From Silene conica (lineage: Eukaryota; Streptophyta; Magnoliopsida; Caryophyllales; Caryophyllaceae), in NCBI GenBank assembly GCA_029255685.2, contig CM055318.2, positions 13,955,001-14,019,000 of the forward strand: a DNA stretch of 64,000 nucleotides, given 5' to 3'. Positions 1 through 12,654 of the stretch are shown in pieces (the stretch's first letter is position 1; each line of letters begins with the position of its first letter). The position numbers and the translations under genes were made by a program. A model generated the notes under the pieces. It made no database searches. It saw only the letters and a program-made list of their open reading frames with translations, and was not told where the DNA came from.

Positions 1-146
1 CCTCCAATTTGAAGCATACAAATGGCATGTCAAGTAATTAAGTTGGATCTATTTACCATGCCGAAAATCAATCATACAAAGAAGTCTAAAAGAGATCTCT
101 AACTAACTTTAAAAATACAGCAACCAAAAAGTAGTACTTCTCGTAC

Positions 147-2861
147 CTCTGCAGTATAGGCAAGACATTGTCAGTATACCATTGATCCGAGGCATGAACA
201 GGTGCAGTTTTAACTCTTGTTTCGCGAATAGCGCTAGCATAGAACTCCCTTGTACTCCATGAAAATTTATAAGGTAGCTCTTTGACAATGGAAATGTCAT
301 CCTTCAAGACGTCAATAAAATGATCCACATCAAAAATTTCCTCAAATGAGCTGCCAAAAGGTTTTTAACGAACTTCAGAAATGAGCTCCATATAAGAATG
401 CTCTAGACCATAAAGTATCAATGTTACTGTTCAAGAATACCTCGAGTCCTGCCACACAGGATTGACTTCCAAAAGAGGGATAACCAATGTAGCATTCAAA
501 ATCTTAGCAACTGCAACAGCATCACAAATCTGGACAAAGCAACGTGTCACTTCTTAGTAAGAGAAGTAATATCAGTCAAAAGAAACACCAAAGGCAGTAA
601 GTCTTGTAGAAGACTGTTTCACAATGACGTCAAGAAAATATACGTTAATAACTGATATTTTCCTCACTAAATAATATGAGTAATACATTGGGTCTCACAG
701 TTAGACCGTCTAGCTCAAGAATGTGTGCATTAAAGAAGGCCACTGATATGCAACTTTTATTTTTCAATTTTCTGAAATTTGAAGGACTTACCCCCATTCT
801 CTGTTGGTTCAGACCTCCATCAAGGAAAATCTGTAGGTATCCTGATGACTTCTCTGGTTTTCCTATATGAACGTAAAAAGTACAATGAAACATTGTCCAT
901 CAACGTCGAAACTCGAAAGTAGAGGTTGGTGTCGTGGTCTGATTAACAATTCGCTCACCAGAAGATCGTGTACACTCTCCACATGGCCTCCATCCTTGGT
1001 CCGGTAAGGGTGACCAGAGCTCAGACGGCTCATCATTTGGCTAGACGATATCACAAAACATAAAATTAGAATTACATAAACATAGCAATTGGAAGTTAAA
1101 CAAATCATCCACAGCATTATCACTCACAGTCTGTCCTCTTAAAGCATCTTTGAGAAGATTTGAGTGCCTCGATTTCGCAGACATCCAATCCTGCTACGAG
1201 GAAGATCTGCAATTAGTAACTATCAACTCTACTACATATCCTATTCTAACCAGTGTGCTCAACGAAATAGAATACTGTCAAGAGTTAGGTTTGAGATCCA
1301 CCCCATCAAAATTAACAATTTACATGAAATCAATTACAAATATTCTATTATAACATCACGTTAGATTTGGAGACATAAGGAGTAGGGTGGAATCCATATT
1401 TCTTACAGTTCAAGCAGTAACTCTAAAATAATAGTCTAGCAATGGACACTAAAAATCAGAAAGACGATAATCATATATTATATGATAGTATTTCCTAGTG
1501 TTTAGGAGGACTTTAGAGCTATATGAAGCAAGATAATTTTAAGCTCTACCCTCACTCAGAACACCTGTAATACAACCGCCACAACACTATGCCAGATGCA
1601 TAGTCATTACATGGTATGTGACCGCAATTTACTTTCAACTAATTGATTAATAAACCAATGATAACCCATTGACATTTCACATAGAGTGAAAATACACAGC
1701 TGTTAGCTAGCCTAGCAAAGTATAGTCATTGAAGTTGGGCAGACATTAGTCGAGCCATTGGTTCCAAACCCATCTCCATCAAAATCACCCTTGTGTCTCC
1801 CTTCACACAAAAACACAGTGTGAAACGAGGTAGCTACAGAACCACCATCTGAGTCTCGTTAGGTGAACCAAAAAAATACAACATGGCCAGAAGTCCACTA
1901 AGTAACAAACTAACAACCAGTCAACCAGCAAGCCAGCCATTGAATCTCTAAATTTAGAAAGTAATCTCAAGCCTCACTTGCTACTGCCTTAACTTGGAAA
2001 TGCAGGGTTAAGCTCCAAAAAAAGCAGTGATTAACTTATGCTTAATGTAAACTCAGATAAAAGTACTATTTTTTCTCCAAATAGATGTTTCCTTGGAATT
2101 CGTTACCTCTCCCAAACCCAAAGAACCTCAGCAGTTTTTACCAAGTAAGACTACATGAACTCAGCATCCATCAGTATCAAATAATACCCAAAGGTTCCAA
2201 TAGATTCGGAAGAGGGAACCTTTCTGAAGATCATAATTCCCCCAAATTCAACTAATTAACTATAAACAGAAGAAAATACCAAATTAAGCCAACTGTAACC
2301 TCCATAATAATACACATTACCATTTACCAAGCAGAAAATTTAATACTAAGTATATTTTCAACTCTTAAACAGCAACCATAGTTCCAAATTGTAAAATACC
2401 AAAAACTAGTAATGGTCCAAGTCATCTACTTACATCAAGATGTCATATTCCTACTAATTAGTAATTACACCACACCATATTACCCTTTTCCATACAAAAT
2501 ACTAGTCTACAACATCTACACATAAATTGATCAATCAATCCATCTATCCATCAATCCAAAGGCCAATATCATTACAACAAATGCCTCAAGGGATCCCCAA
2601 AATTGTGGGGTAAGGGTGGTTGGATGTACACAAAGAGGTTGTTTCTGAATAACCCGATATGGAAAGAAAAAGATCAAGCAACCTAAATTGTCATCATGAA
2701 CATAATTGAAGTGCTAACCATAGTTCACTAATTAAAAAATGGCAAAAAAAACATACTGAGAAAAGGATAGGAGATGCTTGAGATGAAGCACACTGTAGCA
2801 GCAGAAGTAGCAACAAAACACCAGCAAATAAACAGCATTCTCCTATTAGATTGAACTTCAT
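147..2861 (-). CDS. O-fucosyltransferase family protein (GT106/PF10250-like), 5' part of gene
   Basis: Exons read on the minus strand: 1190-1128, 1040-959, 862-792, 529-441 and 350-147, with compatible phases and GT-AG borders. A likely first exon, 2861-2757, encodes 35 residues with a Leu-rich hydrophobic stretch (residues ~11-23) that would act as a signal anchor. The joined peptide shows family signatures: GGLNQQRMGICDAVAVAK (donor-site region), NATLVIP, VNPVWQDSSSF, FDVDHFIDVLKDD, and TRVKTAPVHAS. Proteins of this plant family are Golgi type II glycosyltransferase-like proteins, many without a proven substrate. The C-terminal half lies beyond position 1, so completeness cannot be judged. 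Exons 350-147, 529-441, 862-792 and 1040-959 are firm. The 1190-1128 exon is probable. The first exon is inferred from phase and its hydrophobic character, and leaves a 1.57-kb intron. Confidence 0.85.
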
Positions 2862-4061
2862 AATATACCCACTTCAACAACTCCAACAAAATCAAATCTT
2901 TTCTCCTTTTTTTACTAAAAGATGATGAAATTATAGAACCCTAATGCAAATTATAATAAACCCAATTCTTTGCTCCATTAAAAGAAGAAAAGTGGGGAAA
3001 AGATGAAGACTGATATAAGTATTTAGAGTCCCAATTCAGTGAAACACATGGGACACTAACACTTAAGATAGTTAGATGAACAACAGGTAGCACTGAATTG
3101 ATGGCTTTTTTCCCTTCTTTTTTACTCTTTTCTTTTCTTTACTACAGTACAGTGTGTGTGACTCTGTGTTGTAAGAATAAAAATGGGGTGTATAAATATT
3201 GGACTGTGAAACTGTGGAAGAGTTAAATGAGGGTGTCTATGGCTTTAACTGTAACGGATATATTATAAAAAGTACATATGATGAAAGAGAAAGGTATAGA
3301 ATTTGGAGTGTTGAAGCATGTGAAGGATTTATGGAAAGGTGAGATCTTGAAACATGAGTTCATAGAATTAGAATTATTGATTTTTGTGATTAAGAAAGAT
3401 TAAGGATTTTAAAGTGTGGGGTTAACTTGGGATTTTAAGATAAGAAGCTGGGAAATGGCATTATACATGTCAAACATGTGTTATTTAGGTTCTTCGGCTT
3501 AGTTCAGTTCAGTTCAGTTCATATCATGAAATAAACAGGGCCTTATCATTTTAGAAAATAGATAAACTTGTTTAGCATTTTGTATATGCATACATGATAG
3601 CTGACAAATTATACGAGTCTGTTTTGAAGCAGTGTCTTCTGCCAAATTGATAAACTCTAGATTACGGAAAATACTATCCGGGATTCTCGACTAAATCTGA
3701 CGAGTATAGGGTCGATGATTACTTGGGAGAAGTTTGAACCTGAGACCACAAAAAAGATTAGGTTGTGTTTGTTTGAACCGTTTGAGCTAGTCTATTTTTG
3801 TTGTGGTTAAGTTTGCAAGAGCAATGGATAAATTGAAGTTAGAAAGTGATGATTAGGAAAAAGAAAGGAGAAGGGGACAGTTGGTAAGAAAGTGTAATGC
3901 TCGTGACACCAACACAATAAGACATTGGCGTTTTGTCACCGCATCTTGTCATAATTGACCGTAGTAAACGGTATTGTATAATGTATAGTATTGCCCACCC
4001 CTATCATTCTTGATGACAACATTCCACGCTTCCTCCTCTTTTGTTTTCCGGATTATAAAGC
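2862..4061. other. Upstream/intergenic DNA of the O-fucosyltransferase-like gene
   Basis: No coding signal is seen. The stretch holds the presumed 5' UTR and promoter of the minus-strand gene ending at 2861. This includes a pyrimidine-rich segment at about 3105-3145 (purine-rich on the transcribed strand) and a TTCAG pentamer repeated four times near 3500-3520. No promoter element is distinctive enough to call. Confidence 0.4.
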
Positions 4062-5404
4062 GTAGACGATGTTTTAGTAAACGTAGATAATATTTTTTAG
4101 AGAAAAGATAATATTATTTTTCATCTCTCATTACCACGCTCACTTTCTCCCATGATCAGAGGATAAATTACACCGTCAAATCCATGGTGATGATGAAATT
4201 CATGATCGTGGGATGATGAATTTTATTGTCAGCTCCATGGTGATACGATAAATTTCATCATACGATTCATAACATCCATGATTCGTTTTTTTTAAAACCG
4301 TGTTTATGGGATGATATGCGAATTTTATTAATTTTTAATTGTTTTAATTCAATTATTTTGGTTATATTATTTCTTTATTTATTTAGTCGTTTATTTTAGT
4401 AATTTTATTAATTTTGAATTGTTTTAATCGATTATTTTAGTTATTATACTATTTCTTTCTTTATTTAGTCGTTTATTTTGCGTAATTTTATTAATTTTCA
4501 ATTGTTTAATTTCATTGTTTTGGTTATTATACTATTTCTTTAATTATTTAGTCGCTTATTTTAGTCATTTTTTGTTTTTTTATTTATTTTATTTCTCTAG
4601 TTGATAACGTGGTTTTTTAACAAGTTTCATTTGTATAATGCAGATGACTAGTCAAGAAGATGAAGATTGAGAAGCGAGTGAAGCAAAGATCATGCAAGCC
4701 CCCGACCGCACCTTTGGCCAGAAACGTCACATCTTTTAAGCATCGTTTGCGTTGTCCACCTTTGAAACCACGTCCACCGCCCCATGCACAGTCACATGTC
4801 ATGGTTATGAATTATGATGCCTACTCTTGGTCATGTCATTAGTGGTGATTTGGAGAGGGGAATGTCACCGGAAATAGCTTTATTTTATTTTGTATTAGTT
4901 TTATTTAGTTTTGTATGGATATTTTATAATTGTTCATGTAATTTTATCACTTTTTTTATTTTATTTCATGGTTGTTATGATGCCTACTCCCGCCGTACTC
5001 AAATGTTATCTTTTTTGCCCAACTAAATGCTTCATCACGCGTTGGAAATTGTAAAGTCGTCACAAATAAAGGGTTGTAATCAATGGAATTCTCACCAAAA
5101 TTCTCCAACGAATCATGTTTCATACAAATTGTATAATGGTTAAAATATAAAATTTAAAAATAAACTTAATAAATTACGTAAAAAGAAAGGAAAACAGTTA
5201 AAAAATGATAAATACAAAAAATAATCAAATAAAGCAATTAAAAAGTAATAAAAATACTAAAATAATAGACTATAAACATAGTATTTTTTTCAAAAAAATA
5301 TGAACTATGGATGTTACGATGAAATTCATCGTCGTGCCATGGGATTGATGATAAAAATTATCATCCAACCATGGAATGCACGATGAAATTCATCACCACA
5401 CCAT

Positions 5405-5771
5405 TTTTTTATAAGGTAATAAGAAAACTAGGTTTATTCTCTTGGACGACCAACTTATTTTATCATTTCGAATGAGTAAGGTAAGTTGAAGCCACCGGCT
5501 TTCAAACCACCTCGTGAGAGTTGGACATGAATGTCCAACAGAAGCCATGAAGTCAGCAACCTTGTTGGCTTCACGAAAGCAGTGTTCAATTATCACTTCA
5601 TCGAAAAAATGAAGATCAAGTTTCACATCCTTGATAATACTAGAGATTTCTCACGGGATCTGCCAAGTGCTACGAAGTGAGTTGATAACACATAAATTAT
5701 CACCCTCCACAATTAACTTCGAGATTCCTAAGTGTTTAGCAGCTAAAATACCTTCTTTTAGAGCGAGAGCT
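5405..5771 (-). mobile_element. 5'-truncated LINE insertion carrying an RNase H-like (RVT_3) tail
   Basis: Read on the minus strand, 5800-5430 encodes an RVT_3/RNase H-like domain: ALALKEGILAAKHLGISKL, VEGDNLCVINSL, then a stop after TWQIP, then IIEHCFREANKVADFMA, the usual C-terminal H/REAN.VAD motif. The insertion is bounded by a perfect 13-bp direct repeat, ATCACCACACCAT, at 5392-5404 and 5772-5784. A short T run at the left edge is the minus-strand poly(A) tail. Together these indicate target-primed reverse transcription of a plant L1-type LINE truncated at its 5' side. The in-frame stop makes it inactive. Confidence 0.8.
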
Positions 5772-6336
5772 ATCACCACACCATGAGAGGTTGATAAAGT
5801 CCATCACCAACACCATGTGTGTATGATAAAATTCATCATTAGTATCATGGGTTGATGATGAAGTTCAACACCTAGCCGTGGATACACTTTGAATCCCAAC
5901 GTGTGCTACATGATTGCATGATGAATTTTATCAACTCAGGGATAAATGATGAAGTTCATCATTCACCCACAGAGGACACGTTGGAACTCAACGTCCTTCC
6001 ATGGATGAATGATGAAATTCATCATTATGTTCATGGTTGGATGTTGAGCTTCAACGTGTTCTCCATGGATGGCACCCATCCATGGTTAGAAGGATCATCA
6101 TCCTTCCATGGTCAAGAAGACACAAAATCGAGCAGAAAAGGCAAGTAATTAACACGAAACGAACCCAAAAACAATGTAATACACGACATATATATAAACT
6201 AATTAACATAAATAAAACACAAAACTACAATTAAAATCATGTCAAATATAACTATATAAATCTACTTACCGAATAATAGGGTGAATCGGTTCCGACATGT
6301 AAAAATCGTACATAATTGTTCTTTTTTAATTTAATA

Positions 6337-6535
6337 CTCCCTCTGACGATCCAGGGTCATTATTTCTTTTGATTTTGTTACCAAAAATAAGGAAATAATT
6401 TTAGACCACACAAAACACTATATCCCACGTTGAATTGATTTTGGACCACAAAAAACTTACTAAAACTGAATGAGGAACAAACACTCAACTCACATCGAAA
6501 AGGAAAGAGGAACAATTACTCTAAATCGGAGGGAG
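6337..6535. mobile_element. Stowaway-like MITE
   Basis: The ends CTCCCTCTGACGATC (left) and GATTTAGAGTAA preceded by CTCCCTCC on the complement (right) resemble Tc1/mariner Stowaway termini. TA dinucleotides flank both sides as expected for that superfamily's target duplication. No coding capacity. It lies inside the larger decayed TIR element. Confidence 0.65.
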
Positions 6536-6931
6536 TAGGTTTTAGGAGAATTTGGGAGGAAAAAAGTAGAGAGAATGAGTTAGTAGTCGAAGGGCAGTAT
6601 CGTCATTCATAATAAAAACGTCATCTACAATTACTAAAATGTCGTCTACAAAAACCAACCCCCTTTGTTTTTAATCCAAATTTGTAGTTTGTGGAGTACT
6701 ATACAGTCTGTGTGGCGGATCTAGAAGATTTCGTAAATTCTTTTTAAAACAAACAAAACCGTGTTTTTTAATCATTTTATGATCAAATGTAACCCTAATG
6801 GTTTATGTAATGTTATAACTTTAATAACTAGCTTTTCAAAAGTGGTCACATTAGACCGTAAAATAATCCCAAAATCTCTATCACTTTTATTTCAGACCAA
6901 AATGAACCAGAGAAATTTTCAATGTCCAGGG

Positions 6932-7093
6932 AACTGAGGGAAGGTGACTAACTCGGTATACTTTACTAGTTTACTAGTTTACTAGTCACTGAGGGAAGGT
7001 GACTAACTCGGGCTTTACAATATAGATACATCGGTGTGAGGTCTACCATCTCGGTAAAGGTGACTAACTCGGTATACTTTACTAGTTTACTGG
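6932..7093. repeat. Three imperfect direct repeats
   Basis: The motif GGTGACTAACTCGG followed by TATACTTTACTAGTTTACT recurs at about 6942, 6999 and 7059 with small differences. It is a local duplication with no coding content, between the TIR element and the 3' end of the SVP-like gene. Confidence 0.6.
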
Positions 7094-7831
7094 CAGGTTG
7101 ACAATATACAATAGAGTTTACCCTCTTGATGGTGCACACAAAAGGTAATGATCAAGTTCATAACAAGTTCATAACTATGTAATCAAATGATATTTAGAAG
7201 AGAGTCGTCACTCGTCCGGGGATGGAAGAATTGGGGATCTGACACAGATGGACAATTGTTGCAAAAGCATGCTAAAACTTGTTTTTGCCATTTCTTACAA
7301 AATACTTGCTCCACAACGCAATCACGGTTACAAGATTACATTTGTTACACATTAGTTACATTACGCGATACAATATTACTGGTGACGATGGTAAACTGGG
7401 AACTTGAAGCAATATATAGAACTTCCAGGCTGGAGCGACCCCATCCAATATCTCTGTCTAGCCAGAATATGGTAATCTGCACCATCATCAAAGGCTCATC
7501 AGTAAACAAAGTGCATCACAATGATGCACCTGATGGTCAAAATGAAGAGGTCACCCGTTTATGATCCCAACCTTCTATGTTACTTATGATAATAACTAAA
7601 ACAAACGTCTTTCTTCGTAAGTTTGCAAGCACAACAATAAGGATGGTTTAAATGGATATTGAGAGTAGGCGAGTGTTTCAATGAACAATTCAACAACATT
7701 ATCAGAGTGCCGCAAATGCACTATCCATTTCCATGACTTTTTCAATCCTCTCCGAAAATTTGTAAGGTAGTAAGAAAACAGCAAAACAGGAAAGAGTACT
7801 ACTTCTACACAACAGAAGGCGCGACTAAAGT
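7094..7831. other. 3' flank of the SVP-like gene
   Basis: No domain-bearing reading frame is seen here. A 125-codon open frame on the plus strand (7187-7564) has no recognisable motif. It lies opposite the expected 3' untranslated and downstream region of the minus-strand MADS gene, so it is treated as chance. Confidence 0.35.
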
Positions 7832-10800
7832 TTAAAGAAATGAAAAACGGCCAAGTGGCCAACATTGGGGAGAAAGGCTGTAATTTTGGATCAAGGGTTC
7901 ACACAGGATTTCGTTCCTAACACCAGAAAAGCCAACTGTTGCTGATTAAAAGGAATAAAAGTGTTGCTAATTCAAGGAAAATGCAATACAAGTTAGTAGG
8001 TTACATACCCCAACTTGAGAGATGTATCCGAGCTGTCATCACAATCTTGTGATGGACCACTGGAAGTGCATCCACTAGTACTCACAGACTCGGAGGACGG
8101 GGCATCCTCGTAATTGGTAATCTTAGACTCGGGAGCAGTTTGCGCTTTGTTTCCAGATGCTTCCTGCACCTGAAGTAAACCAATTTCAACAACACCAGGT
8201 CATGAGTCGAGATAGTATCTTACTATAGAAACACTATTAGTCTATTACCATATGAGAGGTGATAGGATAGAGGACAGTGTGTAGTAAGGAAGGAGAAAAT
8301 GAAGACTTGATATACCCTTCATTTTGGTCGGCCATATTTAAAATACGAAAAAAGGCTTCTTCTCCACGAATCGGCTATTTTTGAAAAAAAAAAAAGAGAG
8401 AAAAACAGAGGTAGAATCATTCTTACTCGTTGCCGTAGCTGCTCATTCTCTTCAGTCAATTCTGCACTCTGTCCAAGTGAAAAAACAAAATTAAAAGGAG
8501 CTAGACAGACGGAATAATCATGTCCTCGTCTAGGCCTCATATGCAATGACACAAGAAAACAACACTAACATGAGAGGAGAGAGCCTTAATTGCATTTAGT
8601 GTCGGCTAACATGAATTATGTTAAAACCGTCAATGACGGGTTGCATACATTCAACGAAATAACTCAATACCTGATTTAAACATGAAGCTATGAGAGTCAT
8701 AAAACGAGGAGACACATAATTCATCATTAATGTTTCCTATACTATTTTTTTTATTTTCGAGCTAAGGTGGTCTGAATGAAGCATTGCCAAGGATTTGTTT
8801 TTGAGTTGCTTACCTTTTGCTGGAGTACACTGATTTGGGTCATTATTTTCTCAGCCTGAATGATTGCAAACAAATTAAACAATAAGAACACTTTGGGAAA
8901 TCTTCAATCCTACGTCAACTAAAGATGACAGCAAAAGATTCAAATTTTGAAGTAAACCTTTTTCTCCATGATTAGAGTCAGTCCAGATTCAAGGTTTTTT
9001 TCCAGCTCCTGCAGCTCTTCTAAACTTAACCCATTAAGCTCCTCTCCCCTCATATGCCTGGTTTAAACAGGATTACGACTCCATAACCGTAAGGAAAAAT
9101 GTTCAGGTGGTTCATATGGTGATCGGCTTATCCATGATCAACAACTAGATCAGCTCAGCCCACTCATAGCTTATATTTCCTCAAAAAGGAACTAAAACAT
9201 CCTAAAGAACATCTTAAAAACCTAGAGAAATTGCGCTGCTAAAGGGATTACCTCAATTGGTTGCTTTTCAGTGCTATTTCTTCACTCAGCCTCGTATAGT
9301 TGCTGTTCTCTACAAGCTGTAACACAAAAAAAGTTCCAGACTCAAGGAATGAAGAAAACCAGTAAACAAAGTACAGCGTATATATGCACCATCAATAAGT
9401 AATCGGGCACTGACGATGCCAAAACCATTGTTGATCTATTAACGATTTGGGTCCAAACCCCAACCATAGCCTTACCAATCTTATTCACGAATGCAGGGAA
9501 TGGATGACAAAGATAAATGTTGTGAAAGTTAACTTCCACCCGAGAGAAACCAATGGTGTTGCTAATCTTCTAGCCACAAATGCGCATAAGAATATCCTTA
9601 ATGAACATAATTGTAGTTTTTGGAGTACCCCTCCTAGCTTTTTACTGATATATAGACTTTACAGAGTAGGAACTACCAAGGCGGTAATTCCTCTTTTGAG
9701 GAACTTGTTCCGTAAGTTTTTATGAATCCTTGTTTTTACCAAATAAAAAGAAATCAGGCAATTAATAAAATAAACTTGTCATTATTCATTAACAAGTTCT
9801 TAGAAAAAGCTACACACTCAATAGTTTTCGTTTACTTACTAAGGGACAAATAAGACGGAGGAAGTATAATTAAATTAGCTTATAAAGTCTCTAATAATCC
9901 AATTCCAAAATAGTGATGAAAATCTATGAAACAATTTGATGTTCAAAGTACTGGACTACATCATTCCGCAAAGATGCAAGACAACATAACGACATCGTTA
10001 ACTTCATACAATAGAAGGCACATGCTACCGACTGTACAGTAGTTTGACTGTATTAAGAAACAAACACTTGTACATCACTAGCTATTGGTTCGATACTTTA
10101 ATACATAAACGTAAATCCAACTGCGAAAGCTGAAATATCTGCCACATATAGAAAAAAACTCAAACCATGACACTGATGGAGCATGAATGACACTGAAGCT
10201 TTCATTAAACCAATTATTTGTACCAACTCGAAATTTCAACCACATGTATAAAACTCTTGGTACAGAAATGAGTGAAGTGTACTTGAACATTGCAAGAGTA
10301 AAAAGAGACAAAGATTCATTAGAGATTACCCCAAAGGACAACTTACCTGCAGCTTTAAAGATGGCTGTTCCATTTTCTTTAGGTTCTTTGAGTGCAATTT
10401 GTGCCTTTCAAGAATCGCATCCATACTTTATGGAAACGGTAAAAAAAGGACAAAGAGTGTCAGTTAAATGGGATTTGAAAATGTAAAACCAACTGCATAA
10501 TGTTGGATTAATGAGAATGGAGAAACCACTAAATATATAAGGAGTATTATTCATCTAGGATTTGTATGGTGTATCATGTATGACTTAACCACAAAGAGGA
10601 ACGCTGCGATTTTATTATATTCATATGCAACGAACCACTAGTGTAGTAGAACTAAAGTAACACCGATGTATCTCTATGATGAGGATCCAACCGTTAATTA
10701 CTAGTTTCAAATTTCTCTATTTTAAGTTACTTGAACCGTCAATGATTCTAATCTATAAAATTAAGCATTTATGTTTCATTCAAGTCAAGTAATGCTTATT

Positions 10801-11906
10801 TCTCGTAAGACATGACATGTAGTGATAATTAGCTCGAAGGTTTTGACACACATCTACGGTCTACCTATCAATCGCAAAATTCATGGCATCTGGGACATTT
10901 GTAGTGAAACTCTTTACGTTGTTTCATCACAAATTTCATGGCATCGTAAGCTAGCCTTTTAATCATTCACATACTATATCGGCTTCCTACCATACCAAAA
11001 CCTCCATAAACTAAACAAGTCATTAACATAACTACAAAAGATTATGCACACTCCACTCCGTATTAGTTACGAAACTATGTATCAGGAGCAAGAGACTCGA
11101 CCAAGTAAACCGGGTTCATTGATAGGATTGTTATATGACAGAAAAAGTAACTGAACTACTGGCTCGTTCAACTTATTAGGTAACTAAAGCTTCAATACAC
11201 TATCCACGCACCAAACACACATTGAACAAGGCTCATCTTTCCTTCATGCCAAGTCTTTTAAAACAAACATGATCATAATTTATGGATCAAGCCAAGGTCA
11301 CGAATTAAAGCAAAGTTAACCTCTCTGATCTACACCATTAGCCCAAGAATAATTAAAAGAAACTAGAATTAACAGCGAAAAAAAGTCTCAAATTCCATTA
11401 TTAGCCCTATACGCCTAATAATTATCTATATAGTTTTCCATCAATAATAATAATAATAATAATAATAATAGTAAACAGTAACAAGTGCTCTTGGTTTAGT
11501 GGAGATCAGGTTCCCTCAAAATATCAAAAGGATGGACTGCGAGGTCAGACCACCTGTTTTCCAGTCAGGATAATACGTGGATTGGGTGGATTGGGTTTAG
11601 CATGGTATCGTTGCGTGACCGGAAACTACTCGTCATCAAAAAAGCAGTAACTAGAACCGACAAAAACTATCCTATAAGGAGGACGTAAATATAATACTCC
11701 GTAGTATAGAGTAAAGAAGTAGACCTGGAACTGGAATAGTGAAAGAGTTTGCCAGTAGAAGAGAAGACGAGGCACGCCACGTCAGCATCACACAGAATGC
11801 TAAGCTCCTGAGCCTTCTTAAACAAACCTCTTCTCCTCTTCGAAAATGTCACTTGTCTTGCAGTTGCATTGTCGATTTTCTTTATTTCTATTCTTTCTCT
11901 CACCAT
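7832..11906 (-). CDS. SVP-like: SVP/AGL24-type (StMADS11 clade) MIKC MADS-box transcription factor
   Basis: Eight exons on the minus strand: 11906-11725, 10425-10347, 9316-9252, 9057-8958, 8855-8814, 8468-8427, 8169-8009 and 7877-7832. Lengths are 182, 79, 65, 100, 42, 42, 161 and 46 nt; all splice sites are GT-AG and phases agree, giving 238 aa. Residues 1-60 are the MADS domain ([38 protein letters not shown]). Then come the I region ([20 protein letters not shown]) and the K box ([40 protein letters not shown]). The tail ends in [10 protein letters not shown], typical of SVP/AGL24/JOINTLESS. Family members are nuclear DNA-binding regulators of flowering time, dormancy or inflorescence identity; which applies here cannot be read from sequence. 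The last exon is the least certain: it adds [13 protein letters not shown] instead of the usual very short end. Introns 1 (1.3 kb) and 2 (1.03 kb) are long. Confidence 0.93.
9380..9725 (+). pseudogene. LINE-type RNase H (RVT_3) remnant in intron 2 of the SVP-like gene
   Basis: The plus strand, antisense to the host gene, reads [10 protein letters not shown] (9414-9440) and, after a frameshift near 9450, [18 protein letters not shown] followed by [14 protein letters not shown]. These are the end of an RVT_3/RNase H-like domain found at the C-terminus of plant LINEs. An A-rich tail follows at about 9740-9755. No clear target-site duplication could be seen. It sits wholly inside the 9317-10346 intron, so it need not affect the protein. 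Confidence 0.7.
11443..11470. repeat. (AAT)n microsatellite in intron 1 of the SVP-like gene
   Basis: About nine AAT units in a row within the 10426-11724 intron. Likely polymorphic in length. Confidence 0.9.
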
Positions 11907-12654
11907 TTTTCTCGCTTTTTACTGCTTTATTTTCCCTAATTAACCCTTTATTACATACAATAATTTCAATCAATCAACCAAATAAACCCTAGAAAATTCC
12001 TGAAATATTGACTTGATTTGATTTGATTATATTTGTGAAAAAGTTGAAATTATTTACCCTAATAAATTAATTTGACCACCCCTTTGATACACAGAACAAC
12101 CCAATGTACAAAACAGGAAACCCAGATCAATCCAAGAAATAATTATTTTTAAAAAAATGAGGAGCTAAAAGTGGAAAAATTGATTTGATGATATTGATTT
12201 GGTAGCCAAGTGTGACAGAAGCAATAGTTTTTTACCAAATAAGTTGAAGCCTTGAAAGTAGAAAAACAAGAGGCCAAAAATGTAGGGTATAAAAGGGGAA
12301 AAAAAAGATGAGGAATAGAAAGATGGAAACCCTAAACACCCAAATAATAAATTTCACATCTAAATTAAGGTAAACTGTAGAGAGCACTTAAACATCCCAC
12401 AAACTAAAATCACAAATTCAAGTAAGTCACCCTGCAAACACCAATAGTCAATCGATTGAAAGATATGTACTGTATGTTTTTAGGTTTTGCTGCCCCCACC
12501 TTCTATTATTATTCAGCAAGTTTACATGGTCAGGCATATATCCGTTACAAATTACGACCACTTAAATATTAGTATCATATTATTAGATAAGAAAAAAATA
12601 ATTTGCTATTATCAAGTTACTTTATTTTTGTCTCATCTCTCCCAGTCTCCCACA
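11907..12654. promoter_or_regulatory. Upstream region of the SVP-like gene
   Basis: Non-coding sequence 5' of the MADS start codon on the minus strand, containing the presumed 5' UTR and proximal promoter. No CArG box or TATA element is clear enough to assign individually. Confidence 0.35.

Larger units (their letters stand above)
4062..6649. mobile_element. Decayed TIR DNA transposon (non-autonomous, Mutator-like in form)
   Basis: The ends are imperfect inverted repeats of about 37 bp: 4062-4100 starts GTAGACGATGTTTTAGTAAA, and the complement of 6649-6613 starts GTAGACGACATTTTAGTAAT. Further inward, 4170-4320 and 5280-5400 are also inverted copies, followed by matching AT-rich arms (4320-4620 and 5130-5280). 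The left AT arm is an ~85-bp unit repeated about three times. No transposase is recognisable; the middle (4620-5030) has only short open frames without known domains. No target-site duplication was found, so the superfamily is uncertain. A LINE fragment and a Stowaway-like MITE are nested inside. Confidence 0.5.

Noticed and set aside
4617-5026. Possible transposase exon in the centre of the 4.06-6.65 kb element
   Set aside because: Only 60-70 codon frames on both strands with no recognisable domain; not enough to call.
7187-7564. 125-codon plus-strand open frame
   Set aside because: No motif, lies in the 3' flank of the MADS gene, and its composition fits non-coding DNA.
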